Origin: Flavobacterium psychrophilum
GTDB taxonomy: Bacteria; Bacteroidota; Bacteroidia; Flavobacteriales; Flavobacteriaceae
Assembly: GCA_945861915.1 (NCBI GenBank)
Contig: CAMAWK010000036.1
Span: forward strand, 1-14,165
Direction: 5' to 3'
DNA length: 14,165 nt
The stretch's first letter is position 1; every line of letters begins with the position of its first letter. Positions 1 through 7,316 of this stretch are shown here, piece by piece. The notes beneath the pieces are model-generated. The model made no database searches. It was not told the origin of the DNA and saw only the letters and a program-made list of their open reading frames with translations. A program made the translations under genes and the position numbers.

Positions 1-3
1 AAA

Positions 4-1902
4 ATGGAAGAAAAAAAATTAGATCTCAATTCGATTATAGGTTTCATATTAATTTTTGGAATATTAATTTGGATTATGTACCAAAATCAGCCTTCGGAAG
101 CGACTATTGCTGCTGCGAAAGCCAAAAAAGAACAACTTGCAAAAGCCGATAAAGCAACTAAAGTTGTTGAAAATCAAACAATAAAATCTCCAGGAGTTCT
201 TGTTGCTGGCGATTCTACCCAACTAGCTCAATATCAAAAAACATTAGGTAATTTTGCTTACTCGGCAACTCTTCCATCGGCAAAAGATACTTTTACGACT
301 ATCGAAAATGAAGTTGTAAAATTAAAAATAGCCAATAAAGGCGGGTATATTGCCGAAGCTACCTTGAAAAATTTTGAAAAAATAAAGAAAGGTTCAGGTG
401 AATTAGTAGCCTTAATTAAAGACAATAATGCCAATTTGAATATTCAATTTCAAACAGCAGACAACAGAACTCTTAATACTAAAGACCTGTATTTTGAACC
501 AACTATTACAAAAAATGGTGCCGATCAAATACTATCGATGAAATTGAAATCGGGAGTCAATGCGTTTTTAGAATACAAATATGTGCTGAAACCGAATCAG
601 TACATGATTGATTTTGACCTTCGTTCACAAGGATTGAATAGAGTGTTAAACACTAGTAAACCCTTGAATTTAGAATGGAATTTGAAATCGACACGAAATG
701 AGAAAAGTGTTACTTATGAAAATCGATATACAGAAGTGTATTTTGAATATGAAGATGGAAAAACGGATTATGTTGGGCAAGGAGAAAACAAAGAAGAAAA
801 TCCTGTAAAGGTTAATTATATTGCTTTTAAACAGCATTTCTTTACTTCAATATTATCCACTAAAACTCCTTTTGAAGCATCAAAGTTACAATCGAATAAT
901 TTGGTGGTAGACGAAACGAAAGATACAATTTATACCAAACAATTTAAGGCTAGTATTCCTTTGGCATTTAGTAACGGGGAAATTGATTATAAAATGAATT
1001 GGTATTTAGGGCCATCAGATTATAAAATATTGAAGTCGTATGATAAAAATTTCGAAAAAGTAATTCCTTTAGGTTGGGGAATTTTTGGGTGGATTAATAA
1101 ATTTATTTTTATTCCCTTATTTGGTTTTTTAAGTTCTTTTATTTCTTACGGAATTGCCATTATTATTTTTACTATTTTGATAAAAATTGCGATGTCGCCT
1201 ATTACTTATAAGTCGTTTTTGTCACAAGCAAAGATGAAAGTTTTGCGTCCTGAAATAAATGAATTGGGAGAAAAATTCAAAAAAGACCCAATGAAAAAAC
1301 AACAGGAAACAATGAAATTGTATAACAAAGCCGGAGTAAATCCAATGGCAGGATGTATTCCTGCCTTGATTCAAATTCCGTTTATGTATGCATCTTTTCA
1401 GTTTTTTCCATCGGCATTCGAATTACGACAAAAGGGATTTTTGTGGGCAGATGATTTATCTTCGTTTGACCAAATTTTCAAATTGCCTTTTCATATTCCT
1501 TTGTATGGAGATCATGTTAGTTTGTTTCCAATACTTGCCTCGATTGCTATTTTCTTTTATATGAAAATGACATCTGGAGATCAGCAAATGGCGGCACCAC
1601 AACAAGAAGGAATGCCCGATATGGCTAAGATGATGAAGATTATGATTTATCTTTCACCCATCATGATGTTGATATTCTTTAATAGTTACGGTGCAGGTTT
1701 GAGTTTGTATAATTTTATATCCAACTTGATTACAATCGGAATTATGTTTGTCATTAAAAACTACATCGTTGATAGTGATAAAATACATGCTAAAATTCAA
1801 GAAAACAAACTGAAAGAGCCCAAGAAACAAAGCAAGTTTCAACAACGTTTGCAGGAAGCAATGGAACAAGCAGAGGCTCAAAAAGCGAAGAATAAAAAGT
1901 AA
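4..1902 (+). CDS. yidC: Membrane protein insertase YidC
   Basis: Inserts and folds inner-membrane proteins, alone or with SecYEG. The 632-residue protein has the long Gram-negative layout: an N-terminal membrane anchor (about residues 11-27), a large periplasmic beta-rich domain (about 60-340), then the conserved C-terminal five-helix core (about 355-590) and a Lys/Gln-rich cytoplasmic tail (about 595-632). The core carries recognisable family segments: SPITYKSFLSQAKMK, NPMAGCIPALIQIPFM, FELRQKGF and GLSLYNFISNL. By my alignment the groove arginine of E. coli YidC (R366) is Lys394 here, which keeps the positive charge and is, from memory, usual in Bacteroidota. The ATG at base 4 gives a normal N-terminus beginning MEEKKLDLN. 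The upstream region is cut off by the window; in related genomes pyrG often precedes it (general knowledge, not seen here). A strong terminator follows 19 nt after the stop. Confidence 0.97.
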   Translation: MEEKKLDLNSIIGFILIFGILIWIMYQNQPSEATIAAAKAKKEQLAKADKATKVVENQTIKSPGVLVAGDSTQLAQYQKTLGNFAYSATLPSAKDTFTTIENEVVKLKIANKGGYIAEATLKNFEKIKKGSGELVALIKDNNANLNIQFQTADNRTLNTKDLYFEPTITKNGADQILSMKLKSGVNAFLEYKYVLKPNQYMIDFDLRSQGLNRVLNTSKPLNLEWNLKSTRNEKSVTYENRYTEVYFEYEDGKTDYVGQGENKEENPVKVNYIAFKQHFFTSILSTKTPFEASKLQSNNLVVDETKDTIYTKQFKASIPLAFSNGEIDYKMNWYLGPSDYKILKSYDKNFEKVIPLGWGIFGWINKFIFIPLFGFLSSFISYGIAIIIFTILIKIAMSPITYKSFLSQAKMKVLRPEINELGEKFKKDPMKKQQETMKLYNKAGVNPMAGCIPALIQIPFMYASFQFFPSAFELRQKGFLWADDLSSFDQIFKLPFHIPLYGDHVSLFPILASIAIFFYMKMTSGDQQMAAPQQEGMPDMAKMMKIMIYLSPIMMLIFFNSYGAGLSLYNFISNLITIGIMFVIKNYIVDSDKIHAKIQENKLKEPKKQSKFQQRLQEAMEQAEAQKAKNKK

Positions 1903-1921
1903 TTTTTTTTGTATATCACAT

Positions 1922-1952
1922 AAAAAAGGCTTCCTACTAGGAAGCCTTTTTT
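1922..1952. terminator. Bidirectional Rho-independent terminator
   Basis: A perfect 15-bp inverted repeat around one central base: AAAAAAGGCTTCCTA at 1922-1936, C at 1937, and its exact complement at 1938-1952. The GC-containing core GGCTTCCT/AGGAAGCC folds with a loop of about three bases. The A-run on the left and T-run on the right give a U-tract in both directions, so it should end both yidC (+) and the convergent fasciclin gene (-), whose stop lies 23 bp away. Confidence 0.93.
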
Positions 1953-1974
1953 ACTTTTAATGATTTTATAATAA

Positions 1975-2958
1975 TTAATTATTACTGCTAATTAATTTAG
2001 GCAAAAGAACTTTATCTAAAACATGAATAACACCATTTGAACATTGAACATCTAAAGGAGTAACATTCGAAGTTCTTTTGTTTACATCAGTAATTTTTGC
2101 TCCATTAGATAATGATAGGGTGAAATTTTGTTTTTCAAGAGTAGGATACAAACCTTCTTTTAAAGTATTTGCCGAAAGATTTCCATTTAAAACATGGTAT
2201 TGTAAAACTTTAGTAAGATTAGAAGAAGATACACCAGCGATTCCTCCTGGAGCCAGTTCTGTATTTAAATTGGTAAATGCAGTATTAGTAGGCGCAAACA
2301 CAGTGTAAGGATTAGTTCCAGAAAGAATACTCACAAAATCTGGTTGACCAGTAGATGTTAATGCTCCAACTAAAGAACTAAAGTTTTTGTTTGCTGTAGC
2401 ATGTGTTACGATTGTTGGTAAGTTTATAACTTTGTCAACTACATGTATAACTCCATTAGATGCTATTATATTAGCAGTTTCTACTTTTGATACTCCATTC
2501 AAAGTAATTTCATTCAAAGAAACACCCGGAGTTGTATTAATACTTACATACATACTCATTGTGTTTGAACCACTAACTGAATTTTTAGCTAATGTCTTTA
2601 CATATCCAGTTGTTAATGAAGTCGATTGGATTGTACCGCTTATTACGTGATTTAGTAAAATTTGTGTCAAAACCGATTTAGGAACCTCACTGATTGTTTC
2701 ATAAGGTGTAGTTCTAAGGAATTTTACAAATGCTTCGTCAGTTGGAGCAAATACAGTAAAACTTCCAGAACCTTGTAATGTGCTAGCGAGACCAGTTGCA
2801 TTAAGGGCTTCAACTAAAATATCGAAATCACGACTTGAAGATGCAACACCTGTTATAGAATCGTCTGTTACTCTTGGTTCCCCTTCATCACAAGCGGTGA
2901 AGAATGTTGCAAAAGTAACGAGCAATAATCCTTTCATTAAAATTGATTTGAATTTCAT
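1975..2958 (-). CDS. Fasciclin (FAS1) domain lipoprotein, two tandem domains
   Basis: Probable cell-envelope lipoprotein with an adhesion or carbohydrate-interaction role; FAS1 domains mediate adhesion in many organisms, but the partner here is unknown. Residues 1-22 form a lipoprotein signal peptide ending in FFTAC, with Cys23 as lipidation site. Asp24, Glu25 and Glu27 follow; acidic residues after the Cys resemble lipoprotein surface-export signals described in Flavobacteriia, so display on the outer surface is possible (inference). Two FAS1 domains follow, about 40-181 and 188-322. Each has the H1 box (TVFAPTDEAF at 68-77; TVFAPTNTAF at 219-228) and the H2 box (NGVIHVVDKV at 168-177; NGVIHVLDKV at 308-317). 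The 327-residue length fits a two-domain secreted fasciclin. The ATG at 2958 directly gives the signal peptide. The gene is transcribed alone, convergent with yidC. Confidence 0.93.
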   Translation of the reverse strand: MKFKSILMKGLLLVTFATFFTACDEGEPRVTDDSITGVASSSRDFDILVEALNATGLASTLQGSGSFTVFAPTDEAFVKFLRTTPYETISEVPKSVLTQILLNHVISGTIQSTSLTTGYVKTLAKNSVSGSNTMSMYVSINTTPGVSLNEITLNGVSKVETANIIASNGVIHVVDKVINLPTIVTHATANKNFSSLVGALTSTGQPDFVSILSGTNPYTVFAPTNTAFTNLNTELAPGGIAGVSSSNLTKVLQYHVLNGNLSANTLKEGLYPTLEKQNFTLSLSNGAKITDVNKRTSNVTPLDVQCSNGVIHVLDKVLLPKLISSNN

Positions 2959-2990
2959 GAGTTTTGTTTTTTATGAGTTAAAAATATTTC

Positions 2991-2998
2991 CAAATATA
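2991..2998 (-). promoter_or_regulatory. Bacteroidota -7 element for the fasciclin gene
   Basis: On the minus strand the bases read TATATTTG, an exact match to the TAnnTTTG -7 consensus. Transcription would begin near 2985, leaving a leader of about 27 nt before the ATG at 2958. A TTTG lies upstream (3016-3013), but its 14-nt spacing is shorter than usual, so only the -7 box is claimed. Chance matches are common in AT-rich DNA. Confidence 0.5.
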
Positions 2999-3147
2999 TT
3001 TAATAAATATTTCAAATGGAATTATTAAATGAAATCTTTCTTAATTTTTTTGATTTAGTAAGTTGGTTAATCAGAATTCCTGAAAAAATAGTATGATTTA
3101 GAATAAATGGGTTCAATTTCTATATGTTAAGCTTCGAATCAGTTAAT

Positions 3148-3175
3148 TTTGAATGAATCAATTTTTGTATGTTTG
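3148..3175 (+). promoter_or_regulatory. Candidate promoter for the MORN-variant gene
   Basis: TATGTTTG at 3168-3175 matches the -7 consensus TAnnTTTG, and TTTG at 3148-3151 could be the -33 element with a 16-nt spacer, about one base shorter than the usual range. Transcription would begin near 3181, giving a leader of about 60 nt before the ATG at 3244. Position and orientation fit the divergent arrangement with the fasciclin gene. Confidence 0.45.
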
Positions 3176-3243
3176 TGTTAATTAAATAAAAACATATTCT
3201 GCATTTTTGCGTTATTAAATTGAATCATTTTTCTACTTTTTTT

Positions 3244-3942
3244 ATGAAAACTAAATTGCTTTTTATTGTCTTTTCATTTACTTCTGTCTTAGTGTTTTCA
3301 CAATCTAGTTTTAATCAATTAGACGAAAAAGGCAAAAAGCATGGACTTTGGAAAGGGGTGTATGAGGAATCTAAAAGACCTAGATATGAAGGTACTTTTT
3401 CTCACGGAAAAGAAATTGGATTATTTACATTTTTCGACGATACAAAATCTAAAACAATTATTGCTACTAGAGAGTTTAATACTACTGATAATTCAGCATA
3501 TACTATTTTTTATGACAAAAATAAAAATAAAGTAAGCGAAGGCAAAGTAATCAACAAATTGTATGAAGGCGAATGGAAGAATTATCATAAAGCGTCAAAA
3601 TCTGTGATGACGATTGAGAATTATAAAAACGGAAAATTAGAAGGTTTGAGAACTGTCTTTTATCCTGATGGGAAAATTGCTGAAGTAACAAACTATAAGA
3701 ATAATACTAAGGACGGATTGTGTAAGATAGTTGCACAAAATGGAATTATGATAGAAGAAACATTTTATAAAAATAATATTTACAACGGACTCGCTATATT
3801 CAGAGATGTTGCAGGTAATATTGTTTCAAAAGGGAACTTTGTAAATGGTAAAAAGTCTGGAATTTGGCAGTTTTACGAAAACGGAAAATTGTTAAAAGAA
3901 ACCAATATGAGTTATCCAGAACGAAAATCGAAAACAAAATAG
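3244..3942 (+). CDS. Exported MORN-variant (YwqK-like) repeat protein
   Basis: Function unknown. The 232-residue protein has a clear signal peptide (about 1-20, ending VFSQ). It then consists of repeated beta-hairpin units of the MORN_2/YwqK type, recognisable by the pattern 'G.....YE.G....Y.NGK..G.': for example [10 protein letters not shown] (33-42), YEGEWKNY (107-114), [18 protein letters not shown] (127-144), YKNNTKDGL (151-159), YKNNIYNGL (175-183) and [16 protein letters not shown] (201-216). Such proteins are often auto-named 'toxin-antitoxin system YwqK family antitoxin', but no toxin partner is visible and the export signal argues against a cytoplasmic antitoxin. A TTG eight codons upstream (3220) is open in frame; ATG 3244 was chosen because it puts a standard signal peptide at the N-terminus. 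The gene lies 74 bp before mnmA. Confidence 0.85.
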   Translation: MKTKLLFIVFSFTSVLVFSQSSFNQLDEKGKKHGLWKGVYEESKRPRYEGTFSHGKEIGLFTFFDDTKSKTIIATREFNTTDNSAYTIFYDKNKNKVSEGKVINKLYEGEWKNYHKASKSVMTIENYKNGKLEGLRTVFYPDGKIAEVTNYKNNTKDGLCKIVAQNGIMIEETFYKNNIYNGLAIFRDVAGNIVSKGNFVNGKKSGIWQFYENGKLLKETNMSYPERKSKTK

Positions 3943-3981
3943 TATATCCAAATCTTTCGGCAAAACTGTTAGTAATCTTTG

Positions 3982-3989
3982 TAACTTTG
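3982..3989 (+). promoter_or_regulatory. -7 element upstream of mnmA
   Basis: TAACTTTG matches TAnnTTTG exactly and lies 27 nt before the mnmA ATG, in the 74-bp gap after the MORN-variant gene. It would start transcription near 3995 with a leader of about 20 nt. No good -33 TTG lies at the usual distance. It suggests mnmA can be transcribed independently of the upstream gene. Confidence 0.5.
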
Positions 3990-4016
3990 TCGACCATAAA
4001 ATTGGAATCAATAATA

Positions 4017-5204
4017 ATGAAACGAGTAGTTGTTGGTCTTTCGGGCGGTGTAGATTCGAGTGTTGCAGCTTATTTGTTGCAACAGCAAGGCTATGAAGTT
4101 ATTGGCTTGTTTATGAAAAATTGGCACGATGATTCTGTAACTATTTCTAATGAATGTCCATGGTTAGAAGACAGTAATGATGCTTTACTAGTTGCCGAAA
4201 AATTGGGAATTCCGTTTCAAACGGTTGATTTAAGCGAAGCTTACAAAGAAAAAATCGTTGACTATATGTTCAACGAATACGAAAAAGGACGCACTCCAAA
4301 TCCAGATGTTCTTTGTAATCGTGAGATAAAATTTGATGTTTTTATGAAAATTGCTCTCCGTCTCGGAGCCGATTTTGTAGCTACAGGACATTATTGTAGA
4401 AAAGGAGAAATTGAAGTGGGAGGTGAGGCAGTTTATCAACTTCTGGCGGGTGTGGATAACAATAAAGATCAATCTTATTTTCTTTGTCAATTATCTCAAG
4501 AGCAATTAGCAAAATCACTTTTCCCTATCGGAGAATTAACTAAACCAGAAGTTAGAGAAATCGCAACACAACTGGATTTGGTTACAGCCGAAAAAAGAGA
4601 TTCCCAAGGGTTGTGTTTTATTGGAAAAGTAAGATTGCCAGAATTTTTACAGCAAAAATTACAACCCAAAGAGGGATTGATTATTCAAATTGATAAAGAC
4701 GATGCTATTTACAATTCGACCAATGAACCTTCACTTTCTTTAGAAGAAGAGTTGGTTTTTAAATCAAAGAAGACAGCATACAATACGTCAATGGGGAAAG
4801 TAGTGGGCAAACATCAAGGAGCACATTATTTTACTATCGGACAACGAAAAGGGTTAAATGTGGGTGGAACCACGGAGCCTTTGTTTATCATTTCGACCAA
4901 TGTTGAAACCAACACTATTTATACAGGATTAGGGAGTAATCATCCTGGACTATTTAAAAGTGCTTTGTTTATTGAAAAATCCGAAGTACATTGGGTTCGG
5001 AAAGATTTAAGTTTGACTAACGGAGAATCTGTGCAAGTTATGGCAAGAATTCGTTACCGTCAAGCTTTGCAAAAAGCAACTTTGTATCAATTTGAAAATG
5101 GAATGTATGTGACTTTCGAAGAACCGCAATCGGCTATAACCGAAGGTCAATTTGTAGCTTGGTATTCAAATGATGAGCTAGTGGGTTCGGGAGTTATATC
5201 TTAA
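4017..5204 (+). CDS. mnmA: tRNA-specific 2-thiouridylase MnmA
   Basis: Cytoplasmic enzyme that adenylates and thiolates U34 of tRNA-Lys, -Glu and -Gln, using persulfide sulfur relayed from a cysteine desulfurase. The PP-loop SGGVDSS is at residues 9-15. The catalytic cysteine pair is present: Cys100 in [12 protein letters not shown] and Cys200 in DSQGLCFIG. The tRNA-binding DQSYFL motif is at 151-156 and the C-terminal barrel begins around [11 protein letters not shown]. At 395 residues it is longer than E. coli MnmA (about 368), mainly from an insertion around residues 228-260 between the central and C-terminal domains. The frame is open well upstream (to 3864, inside the previous gene), but ATG 4017 places the canonical [14 protein letters not shown] at the N-terminus and follows the -7 box at 3982. 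The subtilase gene begins 13 nt after the stop, so the two are probably co-transcribed. Confidence 0.97.
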   Translation: MKRVVVGLSGGVDSSVAAYLLQQQGYEVIGLFMKNWHDDSVTISNECPWLEDSNDALLVAEKLGIPFQTVDLSEAYKEKIVDYMFNEYEKGRTPNPDVLCNREIKFDVFMKIALRLGADFVATGHYCRKGEIEVGGEAVYQLLAGVDNNKDQSYFLCQLSQEQLAKSLFPIGELTKPEVREIATQLDLVTAEKRDSQGLCFIGKVRLPEFLQQKLQPKEGLIIQIDKDDAIYNSTNEPSLSLEEELVFKSKKTAYNTSMGKVVGKHQGAHYFTIGQRKGLNVGGTTEPLFIISTNVETNTIYTGLGSNHPGLFKSALFIEKSEVHWVRKDLSLTNGESVQVMARIRYRQALQKATLYQFENGMYVTFEEPQSAITEGQFVAWYSNDELVGSGVIS

Positions 5205-5217
5205 AAATACTTTTAGT

Positions 5218-6852
5218 ATGAAAAAAAGTTTATTTATTCTTTTTCTGTTTGTTTACGGAATTACTTTTTCTCAAGTTGAAGATGCTTGGGTGTATTTTAA
5301 AGACAAACCAAATTCTGAAACTTATTTAAATAATCCAACGTCAATGCTTACTCAGAGAGCGATTGATAGAAGAGTCACTCAGAATATTCCGTTAGACATT
5401 TTAGATGTTCCTATTTTTCAATCTTATATAGACCAAGTAACTGTTTCAACAGGAATTGCTGTAAAGGCTAAGTCTAAATGGCTTAATTGTTTGCATGTTA
5501 GAGGTTCAAAAATGAATATTGATTTGCTGAAAATATTCTCTTTTGTTGATCGAGTTGATTTTGCAAATCAATCATTTAATGTTGCCAAATTATCTTCAAA
5601 TAAAAAAATAAGTAATCAAACAACACCTAAAACAAACAAAATTTTTGAGTCTAAAGTGAATTTTGATTATGGAAATTCTTTTAACCAAATTCAAATGCTA
5701 AACGGTCATTTGTTGCATCAATTGAATTATACTGGAACTGGAAAAATTATTGCCGTTTTAGATTCTGGTTTTCTTGGAGTAAATACAGCTCAACCTTTTC
5801 AAAGATTGTTTACAAATGGATTGATTTTGGGTGGCTATAATTATGTAAATAAGAGCACTAATTTTTACACAGGTGATTCTCATGGAACATTTGTTCTTTC
5901 TTTTATGGGCGGTTACAAAGAAGGACAGTTAATAGGAACTGCGCCAGATGCCAGTTATTATTTATTTATTACCGAAGACGTTGCTTCAGAAAATCCAGTT
6001 GAAGAGTCGAATTGGGTCGAAGCAGCAGAGGAGGCCGATCGATTGGGTGTAGATATTATTACATCTTCCCTTGGTTATTTTGGATTTGATAATCCAAACT
6101 ATAGTCATACCTATTCTGATATGACGGGTAATTCTAATTTTGCATCAAAAGGCGCCAATATTGCTTTTAATAAAGGGATAGTAGTTGTGGCGAGTGCTGG
6201 AAATGAAGGGGCAAGCACTACAGAAAAACATATTGGCACTCCAGCTGAAGCACTAAATGTAATCGCTGTTGGAGCTGTAAATTCAGTTGAAACGTATGCT
6301 AGTTTTAGTTCTATTGGTCCTAGTTTCGATAATAGAGTTAAACCAGATGTGGTGGCGCAAGGACAAAATCCTTATTTTTCAGATACATCAGGAAATATTG
6401 TTAATTCTAGTAGTGGCACTTCTTTTTCCTGTCCAATTACTGCAGGTATGATTGCTTGTTTGTGGCAAGCTTTACCAACTAAAACAAGCCAAGAATTGAA
6501 ACAATTAATTATCCAATCGTCAGATAAATTTTCGAATCCAACCAATCAATTAGGCTACGGAATTCCTGATTTTAATTTGGCTTTGTCTAATGGATTGTCT
6601 ACCACTTCTTACTCAGAATTTGATTATTTTATTTATCCAAACCCAACAAATGAAACCATTACTTTTACTTTACCTCAAACTTCAAAATCTGGATTAATTG
6701 CTATTTTTACTGCTTTAGGTCAAACTGTTTTAGAAAATGAAATTTCATATCAAACACCCACTGTTTCATTAAAACCGTTAGCAAAAGGGATTTATTTTTA
6801 TAAAATAAAAATGGATGGATTTTTCAAGACAGGTAAAATTATAAAGCAGTAA
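5218..6852 (+). CDS. Secreted S8 (subtilisin-family) serine peptidase with T9SS sorting domain
   Basis: Extracellular or surface protease. Signal peptide about 1-19 (ending TFSQ). Residues about 20-160 are probably an inhibitory propeptide. The subtilase catalytic domain follows with a complete triad: Asp182 (AVLDSGF), His222 (DSHGTF) and Ser402 (SSGTSFSCP), plus oxyanion-hole Asn329 (ASAGNEG). Residues about 469-544 form a type A T9SS C-terminal sorting domain: it starts FIYPNPTNETITF, contains a beta-rich 'LGQTVLENE' stretch, and ends GIYFYKIKMDG...KTGKII. The protein should therefore cross the outer membrane by the type IX system, after which the domain is normally removed and the protein anchored or released. 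With all catalytic residues present it is expected to be active; the substrate is unknown. It starts 13 nt after mnmA. Confidence 0.94.
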   Translation: MKKSLFILFLFVYGITFSQVEDAWVYFKDKPNSETYLNNPTSMLTQRAIDRRVTQNIPLDILDVPIFQSYIDQVTVSTGIAVKAKSKWLNCLHVRGSKMNIDLLKIFSFVDRVDFANQSFNVAKLSSNKKISNQTTPKTNKIFESKVNFDYGNSFNQIQMLNGHLLHQLNYTGTGKIIAVLDSGFLGVNTAQPFQRLFTNGLILGGYNYVNKSTNFYTGDSHGTFVLSFMGGYKEGQLIGTAPDASYYLFITEDVASENPVEESNWVEAAEEADRLGVDIITSSLGYFGFDNPNYSHTYSDMTGNSNFASKGANIAFNKGIVVVASAGNEGASTTEKHIGTPAEALNVIAVGAVNSVETYASFSSIGPSFDNRVKPDVVAQGQNPYFSDTSGNIVNSSSGTSFSCPITAGMIACLWQALPTKTSQELKQLIIQSSDKFSNPTNQLGYGIPDFNLALSNGLSTTSYSEFDYFIYPNPTNETITFTLPQTSKSGLIAIFTALGQTVLENEISYQTPTVSLKPLAKGIYFYKIKMDGFFKTGKIIKQ

Positions 6853-6859
6853 TTTTTAT

Positions 6860-6867
6860 TACTTTTG
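6860..6867 (+). promoter_or_regulatory. -7 element before the small exported protein
   Basis: TACTTTTG matches TAnnTTTG in the 38-bp gap between the subtilase stop and the next ATG. Transcription would begin near 6873, about 18 nt before the start codon. No matching -33 TTG was found, so the call is tentative. If real, it drives the small exported protein together with pafA. Confidence 0.4.
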
Positions 6868-6890
6868 AAAACCTTTTTAATTTATAAATA

Positions 6891-7307
6891 ATGGCTAACA
6901 TCAAATTATTAATTGTTTTAGTACTACTTCTTTTTGGTTTTCAAGAATCGTATAGCCAAACTTATAATTTCACTACTTCTGGATTTAGCGTTTTAGAAAA
7001 AAATCAAAAAGGGAAATGGGGGAATTGGACCGATTTAGAACTAGTAAATATTGTAGTCAAATTAGATACTAATAAAAACAGAGTATTAATTTATTCTGAA
7101 GCGATTCAGGTTTTTGAAATTATTGATTATTTGCCATTCGAAGAAGGAGAAACCGACGATAAACACACCTTTATTTGTATTGACAATTTAGGAGAACAAT
7201 GTACTTTATCGATACTTGTTAGAAAAAAACAAAATAATCGAAAGCAACTTTATATAAATTATGACAATCGAATAATTGTTTATAATATTTCAAATTTTAA
7301 TTCATAA
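6891..7307 (+). CDS. Small exported protein of unknown function
   Basis: I do not recognise a named family. The 138-residue product has a clear signal peptide (about 1-23, hydrophobic core LLIVLVLLLFGF, ending SYSQ). A mature domain of about 115 residues follows, rich in alternating hydrophobic residues, which suggests a mostly beta fold. It contains two cysteines (in FICIDNLGEQCTL) and no membrane segment, lipobox or T9SS sorting domain, so a soluble periplasmic protein is the best guess. The pafA ATG follows 9 nt after its stop, so the two are almost certainly co-transcribed. Accessory or unrelated roles to PafA are equally possible. Confidence 0.8.
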   Translation: MANIKLLIVLVLLLFGFQESYSQTYNFTTSGFSVLEKNQKGKWGNWTDLELVNIVVKLDTNKNRVLIYSEAIQVFEIIDYLPFEEGETDDKHTFICIDNLGEQCTLSILVRKKQNNRKQLYINYDNRIIVYNISNFNS

Positions 7308-7316
7308 AATGCTTTG

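Noticed and set aside
3220..3243. TTG start eight codons upstream of the MORN-variant protein
   Set aside because: ATG 3244 puts a normal signal peptide at the N-terminus; the TTG only adds an unconserved-looking leader.
3244..3942. A toxin-antitoxin module, as the name 'YwqK family antitoxin' would imply
   Set aside because: The product has an export signal, no toxin-like neighbour is present, and the repeats are simply MORN variants.
3864..4016. Upstream in-frame extension of mnmA into the MORN-variant gene
   Set aside because: It would overlap the preceding gene, and the family N-terminus fits ATG 4017, which also has a -7 box in the right place.
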